Made by a program: the position numbers and the translations under genes
Assembly (NCBI RefSeq): GCF_013386115.1
Contig: NZ_JACAOR010000002.1
Location: 121,881 to 185,880, forward strand
Length of the DNA: 64,000 nucleotides
Reading direction: 5' to 3'
DNA from: Pseudomonas gingeri
GTDB taxonomy: Bacteria > Pseudomonadota > Gammaproteobacteria > Pseudomonadales > Pseudomonadaceae
The notes under the pieces: model-generated
Told to the model about the DNA's origin: nothing
The model's database searches: none
What the model saw: only the letters and a program-made list of their open reading frames with translations
Part shown: one piece after another, positions 41,501 to 50,292 of the stretch
How the letters are laid out: every line of letters starts with the position of its first letter
Position numbering within the stretch: the first letter of the stretch is position 1

Positions 41501-42306
41501 GTGAATCGAGCATGGTCACGGCGCAGGAGTACATCAAGCCCGAGCCCTTCACCCGCGAAGACCTGGAGCGGATGAAAACCATCAAATCCTACCAGCATCA
41601 GCCCAACAGGATGGGCGAATATGACCGGGTGAACAACGGTCGCTATCCATTACGCGACCTGCAGGGCAAGCCGCTGCGCATCAGGAAAATCCAGAGCACG
41701 AGCGATGTCACGGACTCGGGATTGCGTCACCAGGCCCAGGACATCCTGCCGTACCTGAAATGGGATAGCCATGAGGAAGTCGCCAAGCTCTACGAGGAGA
41801 AACTGCTGCTGCGTACGTTCACCGCGGAGGATGCCAGGTTTCCCCCGGAAACGAGCATGGTCGGCCAAGCCATGGTCGTGGCCAGGAAGCCGCTGAAAGC
41901 CGGGGAAGCCATCGGCGTGTATGGCGGCAATTTCATCCCGTTTCACGTCAGCAATGCCCGCAAGGATCCGTTCGTGATCGATATCCTGCCCAACCCTCCC
42001 AGCGGCAGGCCGAAATGGGATCGGCTGGTGTTGACGGGAGACAACATCATTTCGCGGATCAACTCCATTTTCGAATACGAAGGGCGCCTGCCGGTCCGCC
42101 AGGCCAGCAGCGGCTACAACGTCGAGGGGGCAACGTTTCCCGTCGATGTCGAAGTCGCGGACGGTCGCCTGGAACCCTTCCTGCTCAGTGCCTTCTTCAC
42201 CACCCGGGGCATTCCCGCCGATGAAGAACTGCGCTGGAACTACGGCTACACCGAGGCGGGAGTCCGCACCACGTTCGCCGAACCCGAGACGAGCCTGGAA
42301 ACCTGA
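38593..42306 (+). CDS. DUF6543-related protein with C-terminal SET-like methyltransferase domain
   Basis: 1237 residues. The N-terminal half (about 10-470) is the dermonecrotic-toxin-like helical region, beginning HFDVIKEHLPAWLLDAPREQ and ending in a hydrophobic pair (ALVLAASFIPVIGEVLLVST, about 398-417, then 455-475). Beta modules lie at about 486-570 and 884-956. The C-terminus (about 1085-1222) reads as a SET domain: VARKPLKAGEAIGVYGG (GVYGG at 1108-1112), NIISRINSI (RIN at 1155-1157, in the place of the RFINH motif), then FFTTRGIPADEELRWNYGY with the terminal tyrosine at 1219. SET enzymes methylate protein lysines with SAM. No signal peptide. A paralogue follows after 41 bases. Secretion and targets are unknown. 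Confidence 0.72.
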   Translation: MTPSPTPLSNEQPHFDVIKEHLPAWLLDAPREQRDALRQSMIASCNSRHDVEQMMAKLQTPAQFVKPLLEEAIAVNFRLTLDVEQATFVHVRKNDYFFGLVSVQGSTSEQTLLSAALHNFDESLTSADAFGAGSGIYRVPGALDSKTPIRPEEFALVCRRLDFGRLYQAHLRSVLDAAAPVDGDDLASRARDPLLQSGKDAFASAIHLAMLKQEITPASYRVLLDVLNDRYVVRYGTQPCSRLELLGMVASEVLIIGLDTSDDTRPCLVYIPQDPISPLARYGSLRDFENELSRRLLSPAYRSFFSRFLPASHQGALLSQTIRQAMWQKWHPKPGLVAEHGSVLLVLHPIDGNVFKGLRDLRRQQIERHGREVVVPTAQTDAQARRQLLQAYEKAGLSALVLAASFIPVIGEVLLVSTGIQLIHEVYLGFDAWRRGEKVEALNYLMDVTEQIVLMGATAGAAKAGRFVGSLLRVKFAPHRSGLWKPDLAPYRQSLELPQALLPDEQGLYDYQGRHYLSLDDQLYEVSHGGSPPEWSIQHPDDPWAYAPPLRHNGSGAWRALHENPREWSDLKRLKRLGPVAAGTRPEDLAPILHASASDSKLLLELHRDNRSPPAQLLDTLKRFQLDRQIQHQRRLESPPINDGTPPSATVEPSTAERFEDRYQQSEQVKGPLSEQIRQDFPALPKSYVQAMVKSISPAEARQILEQKSLLPYLKDEAELSMQNVDAARLHEGLYLHTTFNPDSDRLAFQTLEALPGWSGDVRLELYSATLTEPPAATAGSANATSVRRLLREGSRYRVYGTDSLQVFAPSDLYSAIGQALPDSEFENLGFSGPNRNSALKRALIDKIKQLSASPPVVRQIPPAMPSRPRRPGRALDIHFALETPPGDLEPIGDELYRGAFSRHYIREGERYYQVEPSDPGWKLIDARNPFRFYRPVLRRTAGRWEINTDMGLKGGAPGPVLSKIELVESESSMVTAQEYIKPEPFTREDLERMKTIKSYQHQPNRMGEYDRVNNGRYPLRDLQGKPLRIRKIQSTSDVTDSGLRHQAQDILPYLKWDSHEEVAKLYEEKLLLRTFTAEDARFPPETSMVGQAMVVARKPLKAGEAIGVYGGNFIPFHVSNARKDPFVIDILPNPPSGRPKWDRLVLTGDNIISRINSIFEYEGRLPVRQASSGYNVEGATFPVDVEVADGRLEPFLLSAFFTTRGIPADEELRWNYGYTEAGVRTTFAEPETSLET

Positions 42307-42347
42307 AGGCAGGTGCCACGCAAATCCTGCCCCCCGTCAAGCCGACA

Positions 42348-45300
42348 ATGAGCCCCGCCATGCACACGAAGCCAGCAACAAACCTACATCGCACACTGCC
42401 CCATTACAGTTTCATCAAGTCCCGCCTGCCGGACTGGATGACCGACTCGACAGCCGCACAGCGCGCCGAACTGCGCTCGGCCCTGCTGAAAAATGCGGCC
42501 TCCAGGCTCCTGGTGGCCAATATCCTCAGCCAACTCAAGAGTATCGAGATCTTCGCCGAGCCTATTCTGGAGCTCGAGATAAGGAGTCGTGCTCCCGAGC
42601 TCAGAGACATGCAGGCCGCCACCCTGGTCATCCGCCGGAAAAAATACAATCTCCTGGGCCTGATCCCCATCTACGACACCAGCCCCGAATACTCGCTGCT
42701 GGAAGCGGCGCTGTACAACTTCGAGGAGTGGGAAACCCACGCCAGCGCTTTCGAAAGCGGCTCGGCCATCTATTGCTCGGGCAAAACCGCGGGCCTCGAA
42801 AGCGGCCTCAGACCTGAAGTGTTTGCCCGCTGCTGCCGCACGCTCGATCTCGGTCGCGCCTATCTCGATCATCTCAGGGAGATCCTGGACCTCGATCGCC
42901 CGGCTGACGAACTGATGATCCTTGCCAGCAAGCGCAAGCACTTCGTGCGCCATGAGCAGAGCCGTTTCGAGGTGCTGCTGCAAATGGCCTTCATGAAGAA
43001 AGACATCACGCCCAAGTGCCAGGAGCGCTTGAAATACTTCCTGCTGCCCGCCAGGAAAAGGGCCGGAGAGCTGCCTCTGTTTCATAGGGTGCAGTTTCTC
43101 GAGCTCACGCTGCCCGGCGTCATTCATTTCACTTCCGATCCGGACAACAGCAGCGGACCTTGCGCCATCTACTTTCCAGAGCACCCTGGGTGTGAGTTCA
43201 AGGAGTACCCGTCCCTTGTCGCGTTTCAAGAGGACTACCAGGAACAGATGCTCTCGGCGGGTTTTCGGCAATTGGTCAGCCGACTCATGCCGATCGACCA
43301 TCAGGGCCGCCTGTTGACCGCCAGGATCGGCAAAGCCGTCAGCGGACGCTCACAAGCCCAATTGAGGGACCTCATCAGCCTTTCAAGGATTGAAGGCGAC
43401 CTGTTCGAAGACATTCACTCGCAGCGACTGCGACGCCTTGAAAGCGACGCCGGCAGACTGATGACCCACAGCGCACGGGCCGATGCCCTGGCGCGCGAAC
43501 AATTGCTGGAGGAATTCCAGACCGCGCGCGAGGACCTGCTGGCCACGCTGAAGAACCTCGCTCCCCGGTTCCACCAGACCCTGCTGGCACCGCCAGGCGG
43601 CCAGCTCGCGGCGACGGTCTATCAGGACTTTTTTATCTGGAGCCCGACGCAAGTGAACGCGGGCCTGAGGCATTTGCTGAATGTCCTCGAGGCGCCGGCA
43701 AACGGTCGAACAGCCACCCCAACAGATGGTCTACCCGAGCTGCTTCCCGTGCGGTTCCGTGGCCGCACGCGCCTCTGGAAGCGCGACCTGACGCCGTACC
43801 AGTCAGCGATCAAGCCCCCTGATGCACATTGGCAGGCGAACTCACTGGGTGTGTACGCATGGAGCAAGGCCATCGTCCTGAAACTTGACCAGCAGTACTA
43901 CAGGGTCGAGCACGACGAAGACACCGATCACTGGCATATCGTGCTGGCGGGTTATCCCGACGTCTACCGGCCCCTCCTGCAGCACAACTGCGTCGGCGCC
44001 TGGCGTACGATCCACGAGAAAGTCTCGACCTGGTCGAAACAACAGTTGATCACACGCCTGGGGCCACACGCCGCCAGGCTGTCCGAAGCGCTTGCAAACG
44101 CAGCCCTGCCCCTCAGCGGCACCAACCTTCACACGCTGCGCCAGATTCATCACTACGGCCGTCGAACCCCGCCCCTGCTGCTCGACAGCCTCAAGCGCCT
44201 GTGGATCTTTCAGGAAATCGACGACTTCGACCTCGACCGCGCCAAGGGTACCGTGATCTCGCAACTGTCCCCCCGGATCCAGTGCTATCTGCTGACCCGG
44301 CTGCCCGGTTGGCCGGCGAACAAAGCGCTGGCAGTCCTGAGCAGCGGCCCACAGGCGGTTATCCAATATGGCGCGGGTGTGAACCTGGTGAATATTTCCG
44401 AACAGCGCTGGACGGCTGGAAGGCTGCTCGAGGTGGTGCTCGGAGCGCTCGACCAGAAAGAAATCGATGCGTTGCTGGAGAGCCATATTTCCCACCTCGA
44501 TCAAGCGAACCAATTGGCGCTGAATCTGCAGGCCCAGGCGAAGCGAAACAGCCTGGCCCTGTTCGAACACCTGTATCTTGAGACAGAGCAACTCGACACC
44601 CCTGTGCAACGACAGCTACGCGAGGAACACCCCGAACTGCCGAAAAGTCATCTGGTCGACGCCATCTTCTCATTGGGCCTGCAGAAGCAACCCAGGCCTG
44701 AAACAGCGCCGGCGCTGAACAGGGAGATCGACCGGGCCCTGGAGCAGGTTCGCATCTCACGGGTATTCGAAGGCCTTTATCCGGGTTGGCCGCATGCCCA
44801 GCAAAGTGACCGGCTGGCCTTTTCCCTGCTGGAAACCCTGGAAACCTGGCCGCAGGATATTCGTCTTGAACTGTGGGACCCCGATATTGACACCACCGTG
44901 GCCCCGGAGACCATCGGCGAACACGACAGCCTGACCTGCAGACGCCTGAAGAAAACCGGGGCCTTCTACCAACTGCAGGACCGTCGCGGCCACACGCTGT
45001 CCGGCCCGCATGACCTGTACGCCGGCGTCTGGCTGGCGATGCCGAAACTGACGCAGCAGAGCCTGAACAGCGCACATGGCATCAGCCTGGACGAGAAGCA
45101 GGCAGCGCTGGACCTGAAACGGGCCATCTTCGCGCAAGCCTCGAGATTACGCAGCCAGGTGCCGGCCCTGCGCGGTCCGCACCTTGCGTCCGGGCGATCC
45201 GGAACCGGCACGCCCACCCGGCTGCCGGAGAGTTTCGCCGTGCGCGGGACAATCCTGTCCGGCCTGGAGCTGCACGACGGCATCTACCAGAATCTCAACT

Positions 45301-46352
45301 ACAGGCCTGTTGCCGCCCATGCCCACCTGCACTACATCCGCGATGGTAGCCGCTACTACCCGGTCCGGCAGGTTGCCGAGGGCTGGCGACTGCTGAACGC
45401 ACGCAATCCCTACAGCTTTTATCAGCCGTTGCTCCAACACCAGGCTGACGGTCAATGGGCCGTGTATCGAGATGCCGGCCCCTCCGTGCCTTCAGGAACC
45501 GGCACCTTGCAGGTCCAGACGGAATCCGGCGCCCCGGCCGAGACCACTGACGACAAGTATTTCACCACCGATGAACGACAGCGCATGCGCACCCGCAAGT
45601 CCTACCGATCCCATTTGAACTCCCCCCTCACCTACGATCGCGTCGACAACGGTCGTTATCCCTTGCGCGACCTGGAGGGAGAGCCCCTGACCGTTGTCGC
45701 CATCCACTACAGCGAGGCCGAGGGGAGCCGCCAGTCCAGGGCACGCGCGGAGCAGATCGTCCCTTACCTGCAATCCCAGGGTCATGAAAAGGTCGCTCGC
45801 CTCTACGAAGACAAACTGGAGATCACACGGTTTGAACACGATGACATGCGCTCCCCGCAGGAAGAACATCTGGTCGGCAGGTTTCTGGTGTCTGCCAGGC
45901 GCTACCTCGGGCGAGGCGAAATACTCGGGGTCTACGGCGGCATGCTGACTCCGCTGATCGTCAGCCACCATCGTCGCGATCCCTTCGCCGCCAGGGTCCG
46001 GCTGGACGCCACGGCGGAACTGATCAGCTTTCGCAAGGGCAGGCCAGAACCGGCCGCACCCTGCCTGTCAGGCGACAATATCCTGTCGAGGATCAATACG
46101 ATCTACGAATACAGCAACGCGGTGCCCGTTCGACAAGCCAGGAGCGGCTACAACGTGGAGCCGGTCGCCTTCGCGGTCGACGTCAGGGGCCGTGACGGCA
46201 GCCTCGAGAAAAACCGCTATTTCGTCACGGCCCTGTTCACCAGCCGGGTCATCTACGGCTTCCGCGAGCTACGCGTGAATCACGGTTACACCTGGCAGCA
46301 GATCCAGACACTGGAGGCTGTATCGCCTAGCCGCCAGGCACCCAGGGGATAA
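42348..46352 (+). CDS. Second DUF6543-related SET-like protein (tandem paralogue)
   Basis: 1334 residues, homologous along its length to the preceding protein. The N-terminal region begins HYSFIKSRLPDWMTDSTAAQ. Beta modules lie at about 479-565 and 970-1042. The shared pre-SET block contains YDRVDNGRYPLRDLEGEPL. The SET-like domain (about 1180-1315) has GEILGVYGG (GVYGG 1194-1198), NILSRINTIYEY and ELRVNHGY (1308-1315). Two differences stand out: the hydrophobic pair of the first protein is absent, and the NYGY motif has become NHGY. It may be an inactive or retargeted copy. It starts 41 bases after the first gene, so the two are probably co-transcribed; ATG 42360 is an alternative start. Confidence 0.7.
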   Translation: MSPAMHTKPATNLHRTLPHYSFIKSRLPDWMTDSTAAQRAELRSALLKNAASRLLVANILSQLKSIEIFAEPILELEIRSRAPELRDMQAATLVIRRKKYNLLGLIPIYDTSPEYSLLEAALYNFEEWETHASAFESGSAIYCSGKTAGLESGLRPEVFARCCRTLDLGRAYLDHLREILDLDRPADELMILASKRKHFVRHEQSRFEVLLQMAFMKKDITPKCQERLKYFLLPARKRAGELPLFHRVQFLELTLPGVIHFTSDPDNSSGPCAIYFPEHPGCEFKEYPSLVAFQEDYQEQMLSAGFRQLVSRLMPIDHQGRLLTARIGKAVSGRSQAQLRDLISLSRIEGDLFEDIHSQRLRRLESDAGRLMTHSARADALAREQLLEEFQTAREDLLATLKNLAPRFHQTLLAPPGGQLAATVYQDFFIWSPTQVNAGLRHLLNVLEAPANGRTATPTDGLPELLPVRFRGRTRLWKRDLTPYQSAIKPPDAHWQANSLGVYAWSKAIVLKLDQQYYRVEHDEDTDHWHIVLAGYPDVYRPLLQHNCVGAWRTIHEKVSTWSKQQLITRLGPHAARLSEALANAALPLSGTNLHTLRQIHHYGRRTPPLLLDSLKRLWIFQEIDDFDLDRAKGTVISQLSPRIQCYLLTRLPGWPANKALAVLSSGPQAVIQYGAGVNLVNISEQRWTAGRLLEVVLGALDQKEIDALLESHISHLDQANQLALNLQAQAKRNSLALFEHLYLETEQLDTPVQRQLREEHPELPKSHLVDAIFSLGLQKQPRPETAPALNREIDRALEQVRISRVFEGLYPGWPHAQQSDRLAFSLLETLETWPQDIRLELWDPDIDTTVAPETIGEHDSLTCRRLKKTGAFYQLQDRRGHTLSGPHDLYAGVWLAMPKLTQQSLNSAHGISLDEKQAALDLKRAIFAQASRLRSQVPALRGPHLASGRSGTGTPTRLPESFAVRGTILSGLELHDGIYQNLNYRPVAAHAHLHYIRDGSRYYPVRQVAEGWRLLNARNPYSFYQPLLQHQADGQWAVYRDAGPSVPSGTGTLQVQTESGAPAETTDDKYFTTDERQRMRTRKSYRSHLNSPLTYDRVDNGRYPLRDLEGEPLTVVAIHYSEAEGSRQSRARAEQIVPYLQSQGHEKVARLYEDKLEITRFEHDDMRSPQEEHLVGRFLVSARRYLGRGEILGVYGGMLTPLIVSHHRRDPFAARVRLDATAELISFRKGRPEPAAPCLSGDNILSRINTIYEYSNAVPVRQARSGYNVEPVAFAVDVRGRDGSLEKNRYFVTALFTSRVIYGFRELRVNHGYTWQQIQTLEAVSPSRQAPRG

Positions 46353-46371
46353 CGCCGCAAGCGTCTTATCC

Positions 46372-47769
46372 TTACTCGTCATCGTCGAAGTTGTAGCTGC
46401 CCGGCGCCAGGTTCTCGAAGCGCGTGTACTTGCCGATAAAGGCCAGGCGGATAAAGCCGATCGGACCGTTCCGCTGCTTGCCGATGATGATCTCGGCGAT
46501 GCCCTTGTGCTCGGTTTCCGGGTGGTAGACCTCGTCGCGGTACACGAACATGATCACGTCGGCGTCCTGCTCGATCGCTCCGGATTCACGCAAGTCGGAG
46601 TTCACCGGGCGCTTGTTCGGTCGTTGCTCCAGGGAGCGGTTGAGCTGGGACAGGGCCACCACCGGGCAGTTGAATTCCTTGGCCAGGGCCTTGAGGGACC
46701 GGGAAATCTCGGAAATCTCGTTGGTCCGATTGTCGCCGCTGGAGCCGGGGATCTGCATCAGCTGCAGGTAGTCGATCATGATCAGGGCGATATCGCCGTG
46801 CTCACGCACCAGGCGCCGGGTCCGCGCGCGCATTTCCGACGGGCTGATACCGGCGGTATCGTCGATGAACAGCTTGCGGTCGTTGAGCAGGTTGACCGCC
46901 GAGGTCAGGCGCGGCCAGTCGTCGTCTTCCAGGCGACCGGCACGGACCTTGGTCTGGTCGATCCGACCCAACGAGGACAGCATACGCATGATCAGCGATT
47001 CGCCTGGCATCTCGAGGGAGTACACCAGCACCGCCTTGTCGCTGCGCAGCACCGCGTTTTCCACCAGGTTCATGGCGAAGGTGGTCTTGCCCATCGACGG
47101 ACGGCCGGCGACGATGATCAGGTCGGCCGGTTGCAGGCCGCTGGTCTTCTCGTCGAGGTCGGTGTAGCCGGTGGACAGGCCGGTGATGGCGTTGTCGGTG
47201 TTGAACAACGTGTCGATGCGGTCGATGGCCTTGGTCAGCAGGTCGTTGACGCTCACCGGGCCGCCGGTCTTCGGCCGCGCTTCGGCGATCTGGAAGATCT
47301 GCCGCTCGGCCTCGTCGAGGATCTCGGCAGCGGTGCGGCCTTCGGGGTTGAAGGCGCTGTCGGCGATCTCGGTACTGATACCGATCAGCTGGCGCAGGGT
47401 CGCCCGCTCACGCACGATCGCGGCGTAGGCCTTGATGTTGGCGACCGACGGGGTGTTTTTCGCCAGCTCGCCGAGGTAGCCCAAGCCGCCGACCTGCGAC
47501 GTCTGGCCTTCCTTGTCCAATTGCTCGGCCAGGGTCACCACGTCGATCGGCATGTTCTGATCGGCCAGTCGGGCGATCGCACGGAAAATCAGGCGGTGGT
47601 CATGTCGATAGAAATCGCCGTCCGAAACCTGGTCAAGCACGCGTTCCCAGGCGTTGTTGTCCAGCATCAGGCCACCGAGCACGGCCTGTTCGGCCTCGAT
47701 GGAATGCGGCGGCACCTTCAGGGCAGCGGTTTGCAGATCATATTGCTCGGGAGCGGAGATATCGTTCAT
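46372..47769 (-). CDS. dnaB: Replicative DNA helicase DnaB
   Basis: A 465-residue hexameric helicase that unwinds DNA at the replication fork. The N-terminal helical domain (residues 10-120, contacting primase) is followed by the RecA-like domain with Walker A AGRPSMGKTTFA and Walker B LIMIDYLQLM. The arginine-finger region is in ESGAIEQDADVIMFVYRDE. No intein is present. ATG 47769 is chosen; a GTG two codons upstream is also in frame. It follows rplI behind a terminator, as in other Pseudomonas. Confidence 0.98.
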   Translation of the reverse strand: MNDISAPEQYDLQTAALKVPPHSIEAEQAVLGGLMLDNNAWERVLDQVSDGDFYRHDHRLIFRAIARLADQNMPIDVVTLAEQLDKEGQTSQVGGLGYLGELAKNTPSVANIKAYAAIVRERATLRQLIGISTEIADSAFNPEGRTAAEILDEAERQIFQIAEARPKTGGPVSVNDLLTKAIDRIDTLFNTDNAITGLSTGYTDLDEKTSGLQPADLIIVAGRPSMGKTTFAMNLVENAVLRSDKAVLVYSLEMPGESLIMRMLSSLGRIDQTKVRAGRLEDDDWPRLTSAVNLLNDRKLFIDDTAGISPSEMRARTRRLVREHGDIALIMIDYLQLMQIPGSSGDNRTNEISEISRSLKALAKEFNCPVVALSQLNRSLEQRPNKRPVNSDLRESGAIEQDADVIMFVYRDEVYHPETEHKGIAEIIIGKQRNGPIGFIRLAFIGKYTRFENLAPGSYNFDDDE

Positions 47770-47807
47770 GGCCACTTGAAATCAGATGGTGAGTGCAGAA
47801 AAACAAA

Positions 47808-47838
47808 GGGCACGACCTGAATGAACAGAGTCGTGCCC
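47808..47838 (-). terminator. Terminator of the rpsF-rplI operon
   Basis: The 9-bp perfect stem GGGCACGAC (47808-47816) pairs with GTCGTGCCC (47830-47838). On the minus strand it is followed by TTTGTTTTTC. Confidence 0.88.
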
Positions 47839-47884
47839 GATGTTAACCGCCTGGCGGACAAGCCGCCAGACGATCGAGTGCTGC

Positions 47885-48331
47885 TTAAGCAGCCACCACA
47901 ACAACGCGTACGGTTGCTTCGACTTCGGCGTGCAGGTGCACGGCCACGTCGAATTCGCCAACGTTGCGGATGGTGCCGTTCGGCAGACGCACTTCGCTTT
48001 TTGCCACTTCAACGCCGGAGGCGGTCAGGGCATCAGCGATGTCGTGGGTGCCGATCGAACCGAACAGCTTGCCTTCGTCACCGGCGGTGGCAGTGATGGT
48101 CACTTCCAGCTCAGCCAGTTGGGCGGCGCGCGATTCAGCCGAAGCTTTCTTGTCTGCTGCGGCTTTTTCCAGCTCGGCACGACGCTCTTCGAACGCAGCC
48201 AGGTTGGCAGCGGTCGCAGCGGTGGCTTTGCCGAAAGGCAGCAGGTAGTTACGGCCGTAACCAGCCTTAACGTTTACCTTATCGCCCAGGTTGCCCAGGT
48301 TGGCGATTTTTTCCAGAAGGATCAGTTGCAT
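47885..48331 (-). CDS. rplI: 50S ribosomal protein L9
   Basis: 148 residues with the L9 start [19 protein letters not shown] and the signature [13 protein letters not shown], a long connecting helix rich in Ala/Glu/Lys, then the C-terminal rRNA-binding domain. It binds 23S rRNA near the L1 stalk. It is the last gene of rpsF-rpsR-(membrane protein)-rplI. Confidence 0.98.
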   Translation of the reverse strand: MQLILLEKIANLGNLGDKVNVKAGYGRNYLLPFGKATAATAANLAAFEERRAELEKAAADKKASAESRAAQLAELEVTITATAGDEGKLFGSIGTHDIADALTASGVEVAKSEVRLPNGTIRNVGEFDVAVHLHAEVEATVRVVVVAA

Positions 48332-48350
48332 GTGGAAATCCTCTTAACTT

Positions 48351-49241
48351 TTAACCTTCACCGTTCGCGTTATCGGCGTCTTTCGACGCGAGACGACCGC
48401 GAAAATCAATCAGGCTGTCGACAATGGCCAGAACCACGAGCAACGGACCGAGCAAGTGCATGAAAGGCAACAACGTCACGTATATCCCCACCAGCCAGAA
48501 ACCGGCCAGTCGCTTCTGCGCCACCAGCCCGTGAATCAGGGCCAGACCGGCGAAGACCAGCGGTACGCCGCACAACGGCAACAGGATCAGTGCATGCAGC
48601 CCGAAAAACGGAGCCACACACATGACGGCCAGCAGCGACAGCGCCACGTTCTTCGGCAGTCGGATGGCGCGAAACTCGCGACCGAAACCACCGGGGTTAT
48701 ACAACAACGCCTGCCAATAGCGCCCAAGAATCAGGCACAGCACGCTAAAGACCTGCAACGAAATCGCTGTCGAAATGATCATCAGCGGAACGGTCAGGGC
48801 AGTGAGAAACGCCTTCTGGTCTGCCGAGAGTTTCTCGTAGACCTCACCCATCGCCAGCGGCAGGACGTGTTCGAACGTCTGCGCCAGTGACTCGATGAAG
48901 GAACTGAACAGCGTTCCCAGGCTCACCGCACACAACAACCCCACGGCCATGCTGCACAGCAGCACGCGGTTCCAGGTATGCCCGGCGCGCAGAACCAGCG
49001 CCAGGCTGCAAGCCCCGAACAGCACCAGAAGGGCCGTCGGGTCTTTCAGGAAGTGCCAGCTCAACAACACCGACAGCAACCCGATACCCAGGACGCTCAA
49101 GGCGTCCGAACCACGCCGCAGGAGCACGAGGCATCCGGCGGCGGCACTCAACCAGAACAACAGCGGCAATGCCGCAGATCCGGCCACAACCAGCGTGGCC
49201 TGCACGCGTCCCCGCATGATGAAGTCAGCTAAGGCGCGCAT
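48351..49241 (-). CDS. DUF2232-type integral membrane protein
   Basis: A 296-residue protein with about eight hydrophobic helices, embedded in the ribosomal protein operon between rpsR and rplI, a position it keeps in Pseudomonas. It resembles the DUF2232/YybS family of predicted membrane proteins. The function is unknown. The C-terminus is polar (RGRLASKDADNANGEG). Its gaps to rpsR (36 bases) and rplI (19 bases) show co-transcription. Confidence 0.85.
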   Translation of the reverse strand: MRALADFIMRGRVQATLVVAGSAALPLLFWLSAAAGCLVLLRRGSDALSVLGIGLLSVLLSWHFLKDPTALLVLFGACSLALVLRAGHTWNRVLLCSMAVGLLCAVSLGTLFSSFIESLAQTFEHVLPLAMGEVYEKLSADQKAFLTALTVPLMIISTAISLQVFSVLCLILGRYWQALLYNPGGFGREFRAIRLPKNVALSLLAVMCVAPFFGLHALILLPLCGVPLVFAGLALIHGLVAQKRLAGFWLVGIYVTLLPFMHLLGPLLVVLAIVDSLIDFRGRLASKDADNANGEG

Positions 49242-49277
49242 GCATTCAATCCCTTACTACTTGTCGACTGCCCGGTC

Positions 49278-49508
49278 TCAGCGGCCGTGGCTGTCGGTGT
49301 AGGCCAGCAGGGCCAGGAAGCGGGCGCGCTTGATAGCGGTGGCCAGCTGACGCTGATAACGAGCTTTGGTACCGGTGATACGGCTTGGAACGATTTTGCC
49401 GGTTTCGGATACGTAGGCTTTCAGGGTGTTGAGATCTTTGTAATCGATCTCTTTCACGTCTTCAGCGGTGAAGCGGCAGAATTTACGACGACGGAAGAAA
49501 CGTGCCAT
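49278..49508 (-). CDS. rpsR: 30S ribosomal protein S18
   Basis: 76 residues of standard length, with the S18 signature [26 protein letters not shown] and [31 protein letters not shown] end (here [10 protein letters not shown]). It pairs with S6 on the 30S platform. It follows rpsF by 28 bases. Confidence 0.98.
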
Positions 49509-49536
49509 GTAATTGGCTCCTCAAAAGGTCCGTGGA

Positions 49537-49959
49537 TTACTCGTCAGCGTTATCGCTGTTGTCGCTGTCATCACCATCAACGCCTTCGGCGTCGGAGTGC
49601 TCAGGACGGTCGCGACGCTCACGGCGCTCACTGCGGTTTTCTTCAGCCTTGAGCATCTCGGATTGGCCGGTGACGGCTTCTTCGCGACGGATGACCAGGT
49701 TACGGATCACAGCATCGTTGTAGCGGAAGTTGTCTTCCAGCTCGGCCAGGGCCTTGCCGGTGCACTCAACGTTCAGCATCACGTAGTGAGCCTTGTGAAC
49801 ATTGTTGATTGCATAGGCCAGTTGACGACGGCCCCAATCTTCCAGACGGTGGATTTTGCCGCCGTCTTCTTCGATCAGCTTGGTGTAACGCTCAACCATG
49901 CCGCCGACTTGCTCGCTTTGATCCGGGTGGACCAAAAAGATAATTTCGTAATGACGCAT
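49537..49959 (-). CDS. rpsF: 30S ribosomal protein S6
   Basis: 140 residues. The S6 core ([18 protein letters not shown], then [26 protein letters not shown] segment) spans the first 100. The remaining 40 are an acidic Arg/Asp/Ser-rich tail, a type of end to which RimK adds glutamates in Pseudomonas; here the last stretch is [11 protein letters not shown]. The ribosome binding site AAGGAG precedes the ATG. About 25-40 bases upstream the leader contains a CCGCT-TTTG-AGCGG hairpin (plus-strand 49986-49999), which may belong to the S6:S18 autoregulatory leader; that is tentative. Confidence 0.97.
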   Translation of the reverse strand: MRHYEIIFLVHPDQSEQVGGMVERYTKLIEEDGGKIHRLEDWGRRQLAYAINNVHKAHYVMLNVECTGKALAELEDNFRYNDAVIRNLVIRREEAVTGQSEMLKAEENRSERRERRDRPEHSDAEGVDGDDSDNSDNADE

Positions 49960-50193
49960 GAATGCTCCTTACGGGTTGTAGCCTGCCGCTCAAAAGCGGT
50001 CAGACAAGGAGTGAATGACACTGGTGTGTCTTGCCTTCGAGTAGGCACAAATGCGCCAGCCATCACGGCAAGGGGCGCAATTGTAGAGAAGGGGGGCGAG
50101 GGGCGCAAGACAATTGGTGATTATTTGAACAGCCCGGCGCAACAAGCACCGCCGACTTGCCCCTTGCATCACAACCGAGGTGAATGCGATCAC
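49960..50193. other. Leader and promoter region of rpsF
   Basis: With the REPIN next to it, this is the 333-base gap between rlmB and rpsF. It must hold the rpsF promoter. A small hairpin (49986-49999) lies close to the rpsF start. No gene is seen. Confidence 0.5.
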
Positions 50194-50277
50194 TGTGGGA
50201 GCCGGCTTGCCGGCGATGAGGCCGGCAAGCCCTGCGGTGACTGTGCGGCCATCATCGCTGGCAAGCCAGCTCCCACA
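50194..50277. repeat. REPIN between rpsF and rlmB
   Basis: TGTGGGAGCCGGCTTGCCGG at 50194 faces CTGGCAAGCCAGCTCCCACA ending at 50277, with GGCCGGCAAGCC and ATCATCGC in the middle. Confidence 0.88.
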
Positions 50278-50292
50278 AGGGTTTTGCGGTCG

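Noticed and set aside
46372..47769. Intein within dnaB
   Set aside because: The protein is of normal length with an uninterrupted Walker A region.
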